The notes beneath the pieces are model-generated. The model did no database searches. It had not been told where the DNA came from and worked only from the letters and a program-made list of their open reading frames with translations. A program made the position numbers and the translations under genes. Shown one piece after another: positions 8,446-16,566 of a DNA stretch of 64,000 nucleotides. Within the stretch, counting starts at the first letter, position 1. Each line of letters begins with the position of its first letter. This DNA is from Halomonas sp. 328 (GTDB lineage Bacteria > Pseudomonadota > Gammaproteobacteria > Pseudomonadales > Halomonadaceae), in the NCBI RefSeq assembly GCF_015645095.1, contig NZ_JADOTW010000002.1, positions 62,001 through 126,000 of the forward strand, in the 5' to 3' direction.

Positions 8446-9627
8446 TTACAGCTTGCCGGCGCGATTGAGCACCGGGTTGGCGTACTGGGCCAGCCACCAG
8501 TCGCGCAGCGGCTCCGGTACCTCGGCCAGGCGTGCCGCGAAGCGTTGGCGATCCGCCTCGGTGACGTCGCTGAGGTCGAGCAGCTCCTTGCGTACGCTCT
8601 CGTCGATCGCCGTGCTGGCCTCCAGGGCCAGGTAGTGGCTGGGGAAGAGGTGGTAGCCGGCCAGCACCTGGCGGTCGATCTCGGTGGCCACCGCCTCGGG
8701 AGAGTCGAGTTCCACCCCCTGGCCGAGGGGTGTCCCGAAGTGTAGCCGGATGCGCCCCTTGGGGCCGGTGATGCCGGCGACGATAGAGCGGATATCCTCG
8801 TACTGGACCTTCTCGTAGCGCCCCTCGGTGTGCAGGGCATGCAGTTCGCGGGCCTTCTGCAGGTCGCAGGGGTCGTACTCGTAGCTGATCGACACCGGCA
8901 CCAGGCGCAGTTCGCGGATCGCCTCGCCGATGCCCACGCCCTTGTCCCGCTGACGGCTCGCCATGGTCAGCATCTTGACGATCGCCGGGTCGGCCCGGTC
9001 GATGCCGTCCTTGGCGCGGCCCTCCCGCTGGGCCATCCAGATGGAGTGATTGTCCTCGACGATGGAGTGGCGGATGTAGGCGGAGAGCTGCTGGTAGGCG
9101 GCCAGCATGGCGCGCTTGCCCCGGGCGCTGCGTGGCACGATAAAGCTCTTGTTGAGGCGCATCAGGTCGCTGACATAGGGCTTCTGCAGCAGGTTGTCGC
9201 CGATGGCGATGCGTACCGTGTTGCGCCCGGCCAGGTAGAGGGCGTAATTGACGAAGGCCGGGTCCAGGGAGATGTCCCGATGGTTGCCGATGAACAGGTA
9301 GGCGGTGTCGCTATCCAGGGCCTCCAGGCCGGTGACCTCGAAGGCGTCGGTAGTGGTACGGATCATGCGCTGCATGTAACCGGCGATGCGCATCTGGAAG
9401 TCGCGCACGCTGGTCACGCCACGGACCTCGCGGCGCACGACGAAGCTGGCCAGGGCGCGCGCCAGGCCGGGAGCGAAGCGGGCCAGGCGCGGCAGCTTGA
9501 ACTGGGTCAGGGCGTCGAGCAGCTCCGGGTCGCGGGCCAGGCGCGCCAGGACCTCGGCGACCTCGTCGTCGTGGTAGGGGCGAATCTCGGCGAAGGGATC
9601 CGGGGTATCGATCGATGCTTGTGTCAC
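8446..9627 (-). CDS. PlsC-like 1-acyl-glycerol-3-phosphate acyltransferase family protein
   Basis: This 393-residue protein has the acyltransferase signature NHRDISLD (the NHxxxxD motif), followed further on by FIVPRS and an EGRAKDG-like segment, all typical of PlsC/GPAT-type enzymes. It is longer than canonical PlsC (about 245 aa), with about 120 residues before the motif and a C-terminal extension. It belongs to the larger 'glycerol acyltransferase' group of uncertain substrate. The predicted start is GTG 9627. It sits between rdgC (18 bp upstream) and the CDF transporter (28 bp downstream) on the same strand, so the three may be cotranscribed. The acyl donor and acceptor cannot be told from the sequence. 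Confidence 0.8.
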   Translation of the reverse strand: MTQASIDTPDPFAEIRPYHDDEVAEVLARLARDPELLDALTQFKLPRLARFAPGLARALASFVVRREVRGVTSVRDFQMRIAGYMQRMIRTTTDAFEVTGLEALDSDTAYLFIGNHRDISLDPAFVNYALYLAGRNTVRIAIGDNLLQKPYVSDLMRLNKSFIVPRSARGKRAMLAAYQQLSAYIRHSIVEDNHSIWMAQREGRAKDGIDRADPAIVKMLTMASRQRDKGVGIGEAIRELRLVPVSISYEYDPCDLQKARELHALHTEGRYEKVQYEDIRSIVAGITGPKGRIRLHFGTPLGQGVELDSPEAVATEIDRQVLAGYHLFPSHYLALEASTAIDESVRKELLDLSDVTEADRQRFAARLAEVPEPLRDWWLAQYANPVLNRAGKL

Positions 9628-9645
9628 GGGGCTATCACACGCTCA

Positions 9646-10587
9646 TTATTGTTGGGCCAGGGCGGGGCTGCCGCTCTCCTGGGCGCTGGCTTCACCGCCC
9701 AGCCAGCGGGTCAGTTGGGCGATGACCGGGGCGAGGGTCTGGGCCATCAGGGCGAAGTCGGTCTCCAGGCGCAGGATGGCGTCGTCGCCATCGTCCGCCT
9801 GGGCCGCCTCATCGATCACCGCATCGGCGAAACGCAGCGACTTCAGGGCCAGGTCATCGTGCAGGGTCCAGGCAAGCTGGCCCTCCACCTCCAGGGCGAG
9901 GCGCGTCACCTGGCGGTCGTTCTCCAGCAACTGCTTGATCTCGTCGCTGTCCAGGTCCATCTGCCGGGCCCGGACCACGCCCTCGTCCTTGGACTTGAGC
10001 TCCACCTGGTCGCCGAGGATCAGTCCCTCGGGGCGCTGGTCGGCATCGCTGAGCCAGGCGGTCATGGCGCGGATCGGCAGCATCTGGGTGGCCAGCGGGG
10101 TGACCTTGAGGCTGCCCAGGGTCTGGCGCAGCAGGTCGAGGATCTCCTCGGCGCGCTTGCGGGAGCTGGCATTGATGCCGATCAGGCCGCCACGGGTATC
10201 CCACCACAGGTCGAGGCGCTGGCTGCGCACGAAGGCGCGGGGCAGGAACTCTTCGTAGACCTGCTCCTTGATGGCCTGACGCTCGCGGCGGGGCAGGGGG
10301 CGGCCCTCGGCGGCCTCGCGATCGGCGGCGCGCTCCTCGACCTCCTCGCGGACCACGGCGCTGGGCAGTACCCGCTCCTGGCGCAGCGCCGAGAGCAGAC
10401 GATGGCCCTGCACCTCATGCACGAAACGGGGGCTGGTGCGCCCGCCCGGGGTACGCCACCCCAGTCGGGTCGCCTCGCTACCGCCCAGGGGACGGAAGGC
10501 CTGCTCGGCGAGCCGCTCCTCCAGGGCTTCCAGCGGGATGACCTCGGTGTCATGCAGTCGATAGAGATGCAAGTGCTTGAACCACAT
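9646..10587 (-). CDS. rdgC: Recombination-associated protein RdgC
   Basis: This 313-residue protein begins MWFKHLHLYRLHD, the usual RdgC opening, and shows the family segments WRTPGGR, LPSAVVREEVEER and LWWDTRGGLIGINASSRKRAEEIL. RdgC forms a ring-shaped dimer that binds double-stranded DNA non-specifically and limits RecA filament activity on the nucleoid. Length agrees with the family (about 300 aa). I chose ATG 10587; the longer frame to 10815 would run through the divergent promoter region of the thioesterase gene. A purine-rich stretch (AGGACTGGCT on the coding strand) precedes the start. Confidence 0.93.
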   Translation of the reverse strand: MWFKHLHLYRLHDTEVIPLEALEERLAEQAFRPLGGSEATRLGWRTPGGRTSPRFVHEVQGHRLLSALRQERVLPSAVVREEVEERAADREAAEGRPLPRRERQAIKEQVYEEFLPRAFVRSQRLDLWWDTRGGLIGINASSRKRAEEILDLLRQTLGSLKVTPLATQMLPIRAMTAWLSDADQRPEGLILGDQVELKSKDEGVVRARQMDLDSDEIKQLLENDRQVTRLALEVEGQLAWTLHDDLALKSLRFADAVIDEAAQADDGDDAILRLETDFALMAQTLAPVIAQLTRWLGGEASAQESGSPALAQQ

Positions 10588-10670
10588 AGCCAGTCCTGGA
10601 CAAAAAAGGAGGCCTATTATGGCCAAAGGCGGCGGTGGGTACCAGCGCAGCGGTGGGGTTTCGCTTGTTT

Positions 10671-10684
10671 CAAACCTTCGTTTG
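10671..10684. promoter_or_regulatory. PsrA-like operator CAAAC-N4-GTTTG
   Basis: Perfect half-sites CAAAC (10671-10675) and GTTTG (10680-10684) are separated by CTTC. The known recognition pattern of the fatty-acid-sensing TetR repressor PsrA in Pseudomonas is G/CAAAC-N2-4-GTTTG/C. The site overlaps the -35 element of the promoter for the FadM-like thioesterase, the right place for repression relieved by long-chain fatty acids. Confidence 0.55.
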
Positions 10685-10710
10685 ATTGTGCCCTTGCGGG
10701 TCCCTACACT
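10682..10710 (+). promoter_or_regulatory. Sigma-70-like promoter of the thioesterase gene
   Basis: TTGATT (10682-10687) and TACACT (10705-10710) are separated by exactly 17 bp and lie 40 bp before the ATG of the thioesterase gene. Confidence 0.55.
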
Positions 10711-10749
10711 CGAGGTGTTGGTCCCGATCACAACCCCAAGGAGCCCTCG

Positions 10750-11184
10750 ATGACGCCTTCTCTGACCTCGACTCGGCTGCGCGTACGCGGCTACCACCTG
10801 GACGGCTATGGCCACGTCAACAATGCCCGCTACCTGGAGTTCCTCGAGGAGGGCCGTTGGGCCTATTTCGACGAGCGCCCCGAAGTGGCCAAGTGGTTCG
10901 CCCCGGGGGAGGTGGCGCTGGTGGCGGTCAATCTCAATATCGACTATCGCCGCGCGGCGGTGGCCGGCGATGACCTGGAGGTGCAGACGGTGCTGGCCGA
11001 GCTCGGCGGGCGCAGCGCCAGGATGCGCCAGCGTATCCTGCGGCGCGACGATGGCGGCCTGGTGGTCGAGGCCACCCTGACCTTCGTGCTATTGGATGTC
11101 GCCAGCCAGCGGGCCCTGCCCATCGAAGGGGTGCTGCGCGAGGTCCTGGCGCCGCTGGTGGTTGATCCCGATACCCTGGCCTGA
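10750..11184 (+). CDS. FadM-like acyl-CoA thioesterase (hot-dog fold)
   Basis: This 144-residue protein of the 4HBT/FadM-YbgC type carries the motif DGYGHVNNARYLEFLEEGRW, in which the residue before or within GHVNNARY is usually the catalytic acid. These enzymes hydrolyse acyl-CoA in the cytoplasm; E. coli FadM acts on beta-oxidation by-products and is repressed by FadR. Here a PsrA-like operator at the promoter would give similar fatty-acid control. The gene ends ...VVDPDTLA, and its last about 105 bp are repeated twice more downstream. The third copy ends TLD then TAA and may keep the ancestral 3' end. A purine-rich ribosome site (AAGGAG, 10739-10744) precedes ATG 10750. Confidence 0.88.
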   Translation: MTPSLTSTRLRVRGYHLDGYGHVNNARYLEFLEEGRWAYFDERPEVAKWFAPGEVALVAVNLNIDYRRAAVAGDDLEVQTVLAELGGRSARMRQRILRRDDGGLVVEATLTFVLLDVASQRALPIEGVLREVLAPLVVDPDTLA

Positions 11185-11394
11185 CCTTCGTGCTTCTCTA
11201 GATGTCGCCAGCCAGCGGGCCCTGCCTATCGAAGGGGCGCTGCGCGAGGTCCTGGCGCCACTGGTGGTCGATCCCGATACCCTGGCCTGACCTTCGTGCT
11301 ATTGGATGACGCCAGCCAGCGGGCCCTGCCTATCGAAGGGATGCTGCGCGAGGTCCTGGCGCCGCTGGTGGTCGATCCCGATACCCTCGATTAA
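11077..11394 (+). repeat. Three tandem copies (104-108 bp) of the thioesterase 3' end
   Basis: The segment starting CTGACCTTCGTGCT occurs at 11077 (inside the gene), 11181 and 11287. Copy 2 has a small change near its start (CTTCTCTAG instead of CTATTGG) that breaks the frame, and copy 3 is intact to a TAA stop at 11392-11394. Each junction falls where the end of one copy (CTGGC) meets the CTGACC start of the next, so CTGGCCTGACC creates the premature TGA used by copy 1. Copies 2 and 3 appear to be non-functional gene fragments. Confidence 0.93.
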
Positions 11395-11465
11395 TCCCTT
11401 TCGCGTTATAGGCGCTCTGGCGTCCTGTCCCGACCGCCCCGCTGCCCTTGAGGGTGGGGCGGTGG

Positions 11466-11471
11466 TATACT
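11466..11471 (+). promoter_or_regulatory. Candidate -10 element for gyrA
   Basis: TATACT lies 67 bp before gyrA in an otherwise GC-rich stretch. I see no good -35 hexamer at 16-18 bp. The rest of the 11395-11538 gap shows no other feature I can support. Confidence 0.35.
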
Positions 11472-11538
11472 CCGCCCCTGCTGTCACGACGCTATCGCCG
11501 TCGCGCCAATCTGTCGCAGTACAAGGATTCGACGACCC

Positions 11539-14277
11539 ATGGGTGAGATCGCCAGAGAGATTCTGCCAGTCAATATCGAGGACGAACTGAAGCAGTCGTA
11601 CCTCGATTACGCCATGAGCGTGATCATCGGCCGGGCGCTGCCGGACGTGCGCGATGGCCTCAAGCCGGTGCACCGCCGGGTCTTGTTCGCCATGAACGAG
11701 CTCGGCAACGACTGGAACAAGGCCTACAAGAAGTCCGCCCGTGTGGTCGGTGACGTCATCGGTAAGTATCACCCCCACGGTGACAGTGCCGTCTACGACA
11801 CCATCGTGCGCATGGCCCAGGACTTCTCGATGCGCCATGTGCTGGTGGATGGCCAGGGCAACTTCGGTTCCATCGACGGCGACAGTGCCGCCGCCATGCG
11901 TTACACCGAGGTGCGCATGGCGCGCCTGGCCCACGAGCTGCTGGCCGACCTGGAGAAGGACACCGTCGACTGGGTCGACAACTACGACGGCACCGAGCGC
12001 ATCCCCGAGGTGCTGCCCACCAAGGTGCCCAACCTGCTGGTCAACGGCTCCTCCGGTATCGCCGTGGGCATGGCCACCAATATCCCGCCCCACAACATGG
12101 GCGAGGTCATCGACGCCTGCCTGGCGTTGATCGACGACTACACCCTCAGCGTCGACGACCTGATGGAGTATATCCCCGGTCCCGATTTCCCCACCGGCGC
12201 CATCATCAACGGCCGCGCCGGCATCCTCGAGGCCTATCGTACCGGCCGCGGGCGCATCTACGTGCGTGCCCTGCACACCATCGAGCATGACGACAAGAGC
12301 GGTCGTGACCATATCATCATCACCGAGCTGCCCTACCAGGTGAACAAGGCGCGGCTGATCGAGAAGATCGCCGAGCTGGTCAAGGACAAGAAGATCGAGG
12401 GCATCGCCGAACTGCGCGACGAGTCCGACAAGGACGGTCTGCGCGTCGTCATCGAGGTCAAGCGGGGCGAGTCCGGCGAGGTGGTGGTCAACAATCTCTT
12501 CGCCCAGACCCAGCTGCAGAACGTCTTCGGCATCAATATGGTGGCCCTGGAAGACGGCCAGCCGAAGATCCTCAACCTCAAGGAGATCCTCGAGGCCTTT
12601 ATTCGTCACCGCCGCGAGGTGGTGACCCGGCGCACCCTCTTCGAATTGAAGAAGGCCCGCGAGCGCGGCCATATCCTCGAGGGCCTGGCGGTGGCCATCT
12701 CCAATATCGACGAGGTGATCGAGCTGATCAAGGCCTCGCCGAGCGCCACCGAGGCCAAGGAGAAGCTGCTCGCCAAGACCTGGCAGCCGGGGCAGGTGAC
12801 CGCCATGCTGGAGCGCGCCGGGGCCACCTCCTGCAAGCCGGAGGAGCTCGGCGAGGGCTTCGGCCTGAGTCCCACCGGCGGCGAATACCGCCTCTCGCCG
12901 GGCCAGGCCCAGGCGATCCTCGAGCTGCGCCTGCATCGCCTCACCGGCCTGGAAACCGAGAAGCTCCTCGACGAGTACCTGAGCATCCTCGAGAAGATCG
13001 CCGAGCTGACGGCGATCCTGGCCTCCAGCGAGCGCCTGCTGGAGGTGATCCGCGAGGAGCTGGCCGCGGTGCGCGAGCAGTTCGCCGACCCGCGTCGCAC
13101 CGAGATCCAGGCCAGCCACCTGGACCTCTCCATCGAAGACCTGATCGCCGAGGAGGACATGGTGGTCACCGTGTCCCGCTCCGGCTATGCCAAGACCCAG
13201 CCGCTCTCCGACTACCAGGCCCAGCGTCGCGGCGGCCGCGGCAAGTCCGCCACCGCCATGAAGGACGAGGACGTCATCGAGCACCTGCTGGTGGCCTCCA
13301 CCCACGACACCGTGCTGCTGTTCTCCAACCGCGGCAAGGTCTACTGGCTCAAGGTCTACGAGATGCCGGCGGCCAGTCGCGGCTCCCGGGGCAAGCCGCT
13401 GGTCAATATGCTGCCGCTGGAGGAGGGCGAGTCGATCAACGCCATCCTGCCGGTGCGCGACTACGACCCGGAGAGCTATATCTTCTTCGCCACCGCTCGC
13501 GGTACCGTCAAGCGCACCAGCCTCGAGCAGTTCTCGCGGCCGCGCAGCGTCGGCCTGATCGCCATCGACCTGGAAGAGGGCGACCGCCTGGTGGGTGCCG
13601 CCATCACCAGCGGCAGCGACCACGCCATGCTGCTCTCCTCCAATGGCAAGGCGATTCGCTTCGAGGAGACCACGGTGCGGGCCATGGGCCGCACCGCCCG
13701 GGGGGTGCGTGGCATGCGCCTCGCCGACGGCGCCGAGGTGATCAGCCTGATCATCCCGCAGAGCCAGCAGATCGATGCCGAGGCGGATAATGAAGCCGAT
13801 GCCGAGGCAGGCGAGGAGGTCACCCCCGTCAACGGCAATGGTGGCCAGATCTACATCCTCACTGCCTCCGAGAATGGCTACGGCAAGCGTACCCGCCTGG
13901 AGGAGTTCCCGCTGCGCGGTCGCGGTGGCCAGGGCGTGATCGCCATGCAGACCAGCGAGCGCAACGGGGCCCTGGTGGCCGCCATGCAGGTCTACTCCGC
14001 CGACGAGATGATGCTGATCACCGATCGCGGCACCCTGGTGCGGACTCGAGTCGAGGAGGTCTCCACCACCTCCCGTAATACTCAGGGGGTGATGCTGATT
14101 CGCCTCGGCGAGGGAGAAAAGCTGGTCAAGACGGTACGGGTGGACGAGCCGGAAGAGAGCGAAGCGCCGGCAGAAGATGCCTTGGCTTCGGAGGAGGGCG
14201 CCGCGCCAAGCGACGAAGCGGGCGACGAAGCGGGGACAGACCCCCATTTCGGTGCCGGTGACGGTGAAGACAGCTAA
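11539..14277 (+). CDS. gyrA: DNA gyrase subunit A
   Basis: This 912-residue GyrA has the catalytic tyrosine at 122 ([11 protein letters not shown]) and the numbering of E. coli. The quinolone-resistance region reads [10 protein letters not shown] with Ser83 and Asp87, the drug-sensitive type. The GyrA box QRRGGRG is present in the C-terminal beta-pinwheel domain, which wraps DNA. An acidic insert (about 750-772, [15 protein letters not shown]) and an acidic tail are longer than in E. coli (875 aa), as in Pseudomonas. The enzyme introduces negative supercoils with GyrB, which is not in this window. The last codons run into an inverted repeat (14232-14305) shared with the serC leader, so part of the C-terminal tail (GTDPHFG) is encoded by repeat sequence. 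Confidence 0.98.
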   Translation: MGEIAREILPVNIEDELKQSYLDYAMSVIIGRALPDVRDGLKPVHRRVLFAMNELGNDWNKAYKKSARVVGDVIGKYHPHGDSAVYDTIVRMAQDFSMRHVLVDGQGNFGSIDGDSAAAMRYTEVRMARLAHELLADLEKDTVDWVDNYDGTERIPEVLPTKVPNLLVNGSSGIAVGMATNIPPHNMGEVIDACLALIDDYTLSVDDLMEYIPGPDFPTGAIINGRAGILEAYRTGRGRIYVRALHTIEHDDKSGRDHIIITELPYQVNKARLIEKIAELVKDKKIEGIAELRDESDKDGLRVVIEVKRGESGEVVVNNLFAQTQLQNVFGINMVALEDGQPKILNLKEILEAFIRHRREVVTRRTLFELKKARERGHILEGLAVAISNIDEVIELIKASPSATEAKEKLLAKTWQPGQVTAMLERAGATSCKPEELGEGFGLSPTGGEYRLSPGQAQAILELRLHRLTGLETEKLLDEYLSILEKIAELTAILASSERLLEVIREELAAVREQFADPRRTEIQASHLDLSIEDLIAEEDMVVTVSRSGYAKTQPLSDYQAQRRGGRGKSATAMKDEDVIEHLLVASTHDTVLLFSNRGKVYWLKVYEMPAASRGSRGKPLVNMLPLEEGESINAILPVRDYDPESYIFFATARGTVKRTSLEQFSRPRSVGLIAIDLEEGDRLVGAAITSGSDHAMLLSSNGKAIRFEETTVRAMGRTARGVRGMRLADGAEVISLIIPQSQQIDAEADNEADAEAGEEVTPVNGNGGQIYILTASENGYGKRTRLEEFPLRGRGGQGVIAMQTSERNGALVAAMQVYSADEMMLITDRGTLVRTRVEEVSTTSRNTQGVMLIRLGEGEKLVKTVRVDEPEESEAPAEDALASEEGAAPSDEAGDEAGTDPHFGAGDGEDS

Positions 14278-14305
14278 TACAGGGAGAAAATGGGGGTCTG
14301 TCCCC
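14232..14305. repeat. 18-bp perfect inverted repeat across the gyrA stop codon
   Basis: Arms 14232-14249 (GGGGACAGACCCCCATTT) and 14288-14305 are exact reverse complements, 38 bp apart, and flank the gyrA stop (14275-14277). Each arm is itself partly palindromic (GGGG-N5-CCCC). A related copy lies at 15427-15445. It could form a large hairpin in the gyrA-serC transcript. It is probably a REP-like dispersed repeat rather than a standard terminator, since no T-run follows. Confidence 0.85.
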
Positions 14306-14320
14306 CATTGCCAAACACCG

Positions 14321-15400
14321 ATGACACGCCATTTCAATTTCTGCGCCGGGCCGGCGGCCCTGCCCACCGCGGTGCTGGAGCGGGCCCGCGATGAACTGCT
14401 CGACTACCAGGGGCGTGGCCTCTCGGTGATGGAGATGAGTCACCGCAGCGATGAGTTCGTGGCTATCGCCGAGGCCGCCGAGCGCGACCTGCGCCAGTTG
14501 CTGGCCATCCCCGACAATTACCGCGTGCTCTTCCTGCAGGGCGGCGCTTCCATGCAGTTCGCCATGCTGCCCTATAACCTGCTGGGCCGGGGCGGCACCC
14601 CCAACTACCTCTATACCGGGATCTGGGGCAAGAAGGCGATCGCCGAGGCGCGCCACCTGGCCAGCGCCCATATCGCCGCCGAGAGCGACAAGGGCCTGAG
14701 TGCGGTGCCGCGCCAGGCGGAGATCGCCCTCTCCGAGGACGCCGCCTACCTGCACTACACCGCCAACGAGACCATCGGTGGCCTGGCCTTCGACTATATC
14801 CCCGAGGCGCCGGTGCCGGTGGTCTGCGATATGTCCTCCAGCATCCTCTCCGAGCCGCTGGAGGTGTCGAAATTCGGTGTCATCTATGCCGGGGCCCAGA
14901 AGAATATCGGTCCCGCCGGCCTGACCCTGGTGATCGTCCGTGACGACCTGCTGGATCGCGCCCTCCCGCAGACGCCCAGCATGTTCAACTACCGGCTGAT
15001 GGCCGAGAACGGCTCCATGTACAACACCCCGCCGAGCTACGCCTGGTACCTGGCGGGTCTGGTGTTCCAGTGGCTCAAGGAAGACGTGGGCGGCCTCGAG
15101 GCCATGGCCGCGATCAACGCCCGCAAGGCGGCCAAGCTCTATGGGGCCATCGACGCCAGCGACTTCTACTCCAACCCCATCGCCCCGGCGAATCGCTCGC
15201 GGATGAACGTGCCCTTCGTGCTGGCCGACGACGCCCTCAATGGCGCCTTCCTGGCCGAGGCCGAGGCGGCCGGGCTGCTCAACCTCAAGGGCCACCGCAG
15301 CGTGGGTGGCATGCGCGCCAGCCTCTATAACGCCGTGCCCGAGGCGGCGGTGGATGCCCTGGTGGCTTTCATGGCCGATTTCGAGAAGCGCCGGGGCTAA
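14321..15400 (+). CDS. serC: Phosphoserine aminotransferase
   Basis: This 359-residue, PLP-dependent class V aminotransferase converts 3-phosphohydroxypyruvate to phosphoserine and also serves the pyridoxal phosphate pathway. The start MTRHFNFCAGPAALP is typical of SerC, as are SHRSDEF, LFLQGGASMQF and the PLP-lysine segment YAGAQKNIGPAG. The frame is open upstream into gyrA, but ATG 14321 matches the family N-terminus. The ribosome site is poor because the region just upstream is the arm of an inverted repeat. SerC opens the conserved serC-pheA-tyrA/aroA-cmk-rpsA cluster. Confidence 0.97.
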   Translation: MTRHFNFCAGPAALPTAVLERARDELLDYQGRGLSVMEMSHRSDEFVAIAEAAERDLRQLLAIPDNYRVLFLQGGASMQFAMLPYNLLGRGGTPNYLYTGIWGKKAIAEARHLASAHIAAESDKGLSAVPRQAEIALSEDAAYLHYTANETIGGLAFDYIPEAPVPVVCDMSSSILSEPLEVSKFGVIYAGAQKNIGPAGLTLVIVRDDLLDRALPQTPSMFNYRLMAENGSMYNTPPSYAWYLAGLVFQWLKEDVGGLEAMAAINARKAAKLYGAIDASDFYSNPIAPANRSRMNVPFVLADDALNGAFLAEAEAAGLLNLKGHRSVGGMRASLYNAVPEAAVDALVAFMADFEKRRG

Positions 15401-15426
15401 GCCCCGCGGTAAGCGGTAAGCTAAAG

Positions 15427-15445
15427 AAATGGGGGCCTGTCCCCC
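15427..15445. repeat. Third, diverged copy of the gyrA-serC repeat arm
   Basis: The motif AAATGGGGG-C-CTGTCCCCC differs from the arm at 14288-14305 by one base within the shared core (GTCTGT becomes GCCTGT). It lies in the short serC-pheA gap, 27 bp after the serC stop. Confidence 0.8.
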
Positions 15446-15472
15446 ATTGACCCGATAAGAAGGGAACCACCC

Positions 15473-16564
15473 ATGAGTGATACCCCCATCGATCTCGATG
15501 CGCTGCGCCAGCGCATCGATAGCCTGGACAACGATATCCTGCGGCTGATCAGCGAGCGCGCCCAGGCCGCCCAGCAGGTGGCCCAGGTCAAGAGCGCCGA
15601 GGATCCCAAGGCGGTCTTCTACCGCCCCGAGCGGGAGGCTCAGGTGCTGCGGCGCATCATGGAGCTCAACCCGGGCCCCCTGGACAGCGAGGAGATGGCG
15701 CGGCTGTTCCGCGAGATCATGTCCGCCTGCCTGGCCCTCGAGCAGCCCATCAAGGTGGCCTACCTCGGTCCCGAGGGCACCTTTACCCAGCAGGCGGCCC
15801 TCAAGCACTTCGGTGACAGCGCCGTCAGCCTGCCCATGGCAGCCATCGACGAGGTGTTCCGCGAGGTGGAGGCGGGTGCCGCCAACTACGGCGTGGTGCC
15901 GGTGGAGAACTCCACCGAGGGGGTGATCAATCACACCCTCGATTCCTTCGTCGACTCCTCGATTCGCATCTGCGGCGAGGTGGTGTTGCGCATCCATCAC
16001 CACCTGCTGGTCTCCAGCAACACCCGCCAGGACAAGGTGAGCCGCATCTACTCCCACCCCCAGTCCTTCGCCCAGTGCCGCAAGTGGCTGGACGCCCATT
16101 ACCCGGGCGCCGAGCGGGTGCCGGTGGCCTCCAATGCCGAGGCGGCCAAGCTGATCAAGACCGAGTGGCACAGCGCGGCCATCGCCGGCGACATGGCGGC
16201 CAAGCTCTACGGCCTGGAGCGCATCGCCGAGAAGATCGAGGACCGCCCGGACAACTCCACCCGCTTCCTGGTGATCGGCAATCAGGACGTGCCGCTCTCC
16301 GGCGACGACAAGACCTCCATCGTGGTGGCCATGCGCAACCAGCCGGGGGCCCTGCACGACCTGCTGGAGCCCTTCCATCGCCATCAGATCGACCTGACCC
16401 GCCTGGAGACCCGGCCCTCGCGCAGCGGGGTGTGGAACTACGTCTTCTTCATCGATTTCAAGGGGCATCGTGACGAGCCGCGGGTCGCCGCGGTGCTCGA
16501 GGAGGTGCAGTTGCGCGCCGCCGAGCTCAAGGTGCTGGGCTCCTACCCCACGGGTGTCCTCTAG
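15473..16564 (+). CDS. pheA: Bifunctional chorismate mutase/prephenate dehydratase (P-protein)
   Basis: This 363-residue protein has three domains: an AroQ-type chorismate mutase (about 1-90, LDALRQRIDSLDNDILRLISERAQ), prephenate dehydratase (about 95-275, VAYLGPEGTFTQQAA and VPVENSTEGVI), and a C-terminal ACT regulatory domain with the ESRP-like segment (LETRPSRSGVWNYVFF). It makes phenylpyruvate for phenylalanine, with feedback expected through the ACT domain. It is followed after 2 bp by tyrA-aroA. Pseudomonas usually has a hisC gene between pheA and tyrA; none is present here. Confidence 0.97.
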   Translation: MSDTPIDLDALRQRIDSLDNDILRLISERAQAAQQVAQVKSAEDPKAVFYRPEREAQVLRRIMELNPGPLDSEEMARLFREIMSACLALEQPIKVAYLGPEGTFTQQAALKHFGDSAVSLPMAAIDEVFREVEAGAANYGVVPVENSTEGVINHTLDSFVDSSIRICGEVVLRIHHHLLVSSNTRQDKVSRIYSHPQSFAQCRKWLDAHYPGAERVPVASNAEAAKLIKTEWHSAAIAGDMAAKLYGLERIAEKIEDRPDNSTRFLVIGNQDVPLSGDDKTSIVVAMRNQPGALHDLLEPFHRHQIDLTRLETRPSRSGVWNYVFFIDFKGHRDEPRVAAVLEEVQLRAAELKVLGSYPTGVL

Positions 16565-16566
16565 GC

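Noticed and set aside
11095-11290. Small gene beginning inside the thioesterase 3' repeat
   Set aside because: It is only a different frame across the tandem duplication and resembles no family apart from the copied tail.
11299-14367. 1022-codon open frame antisense to gyrA
   Set aside because: gyrA has unmistakable motifs. The antisense product is a low-complexity shadow created by high third-position GC.
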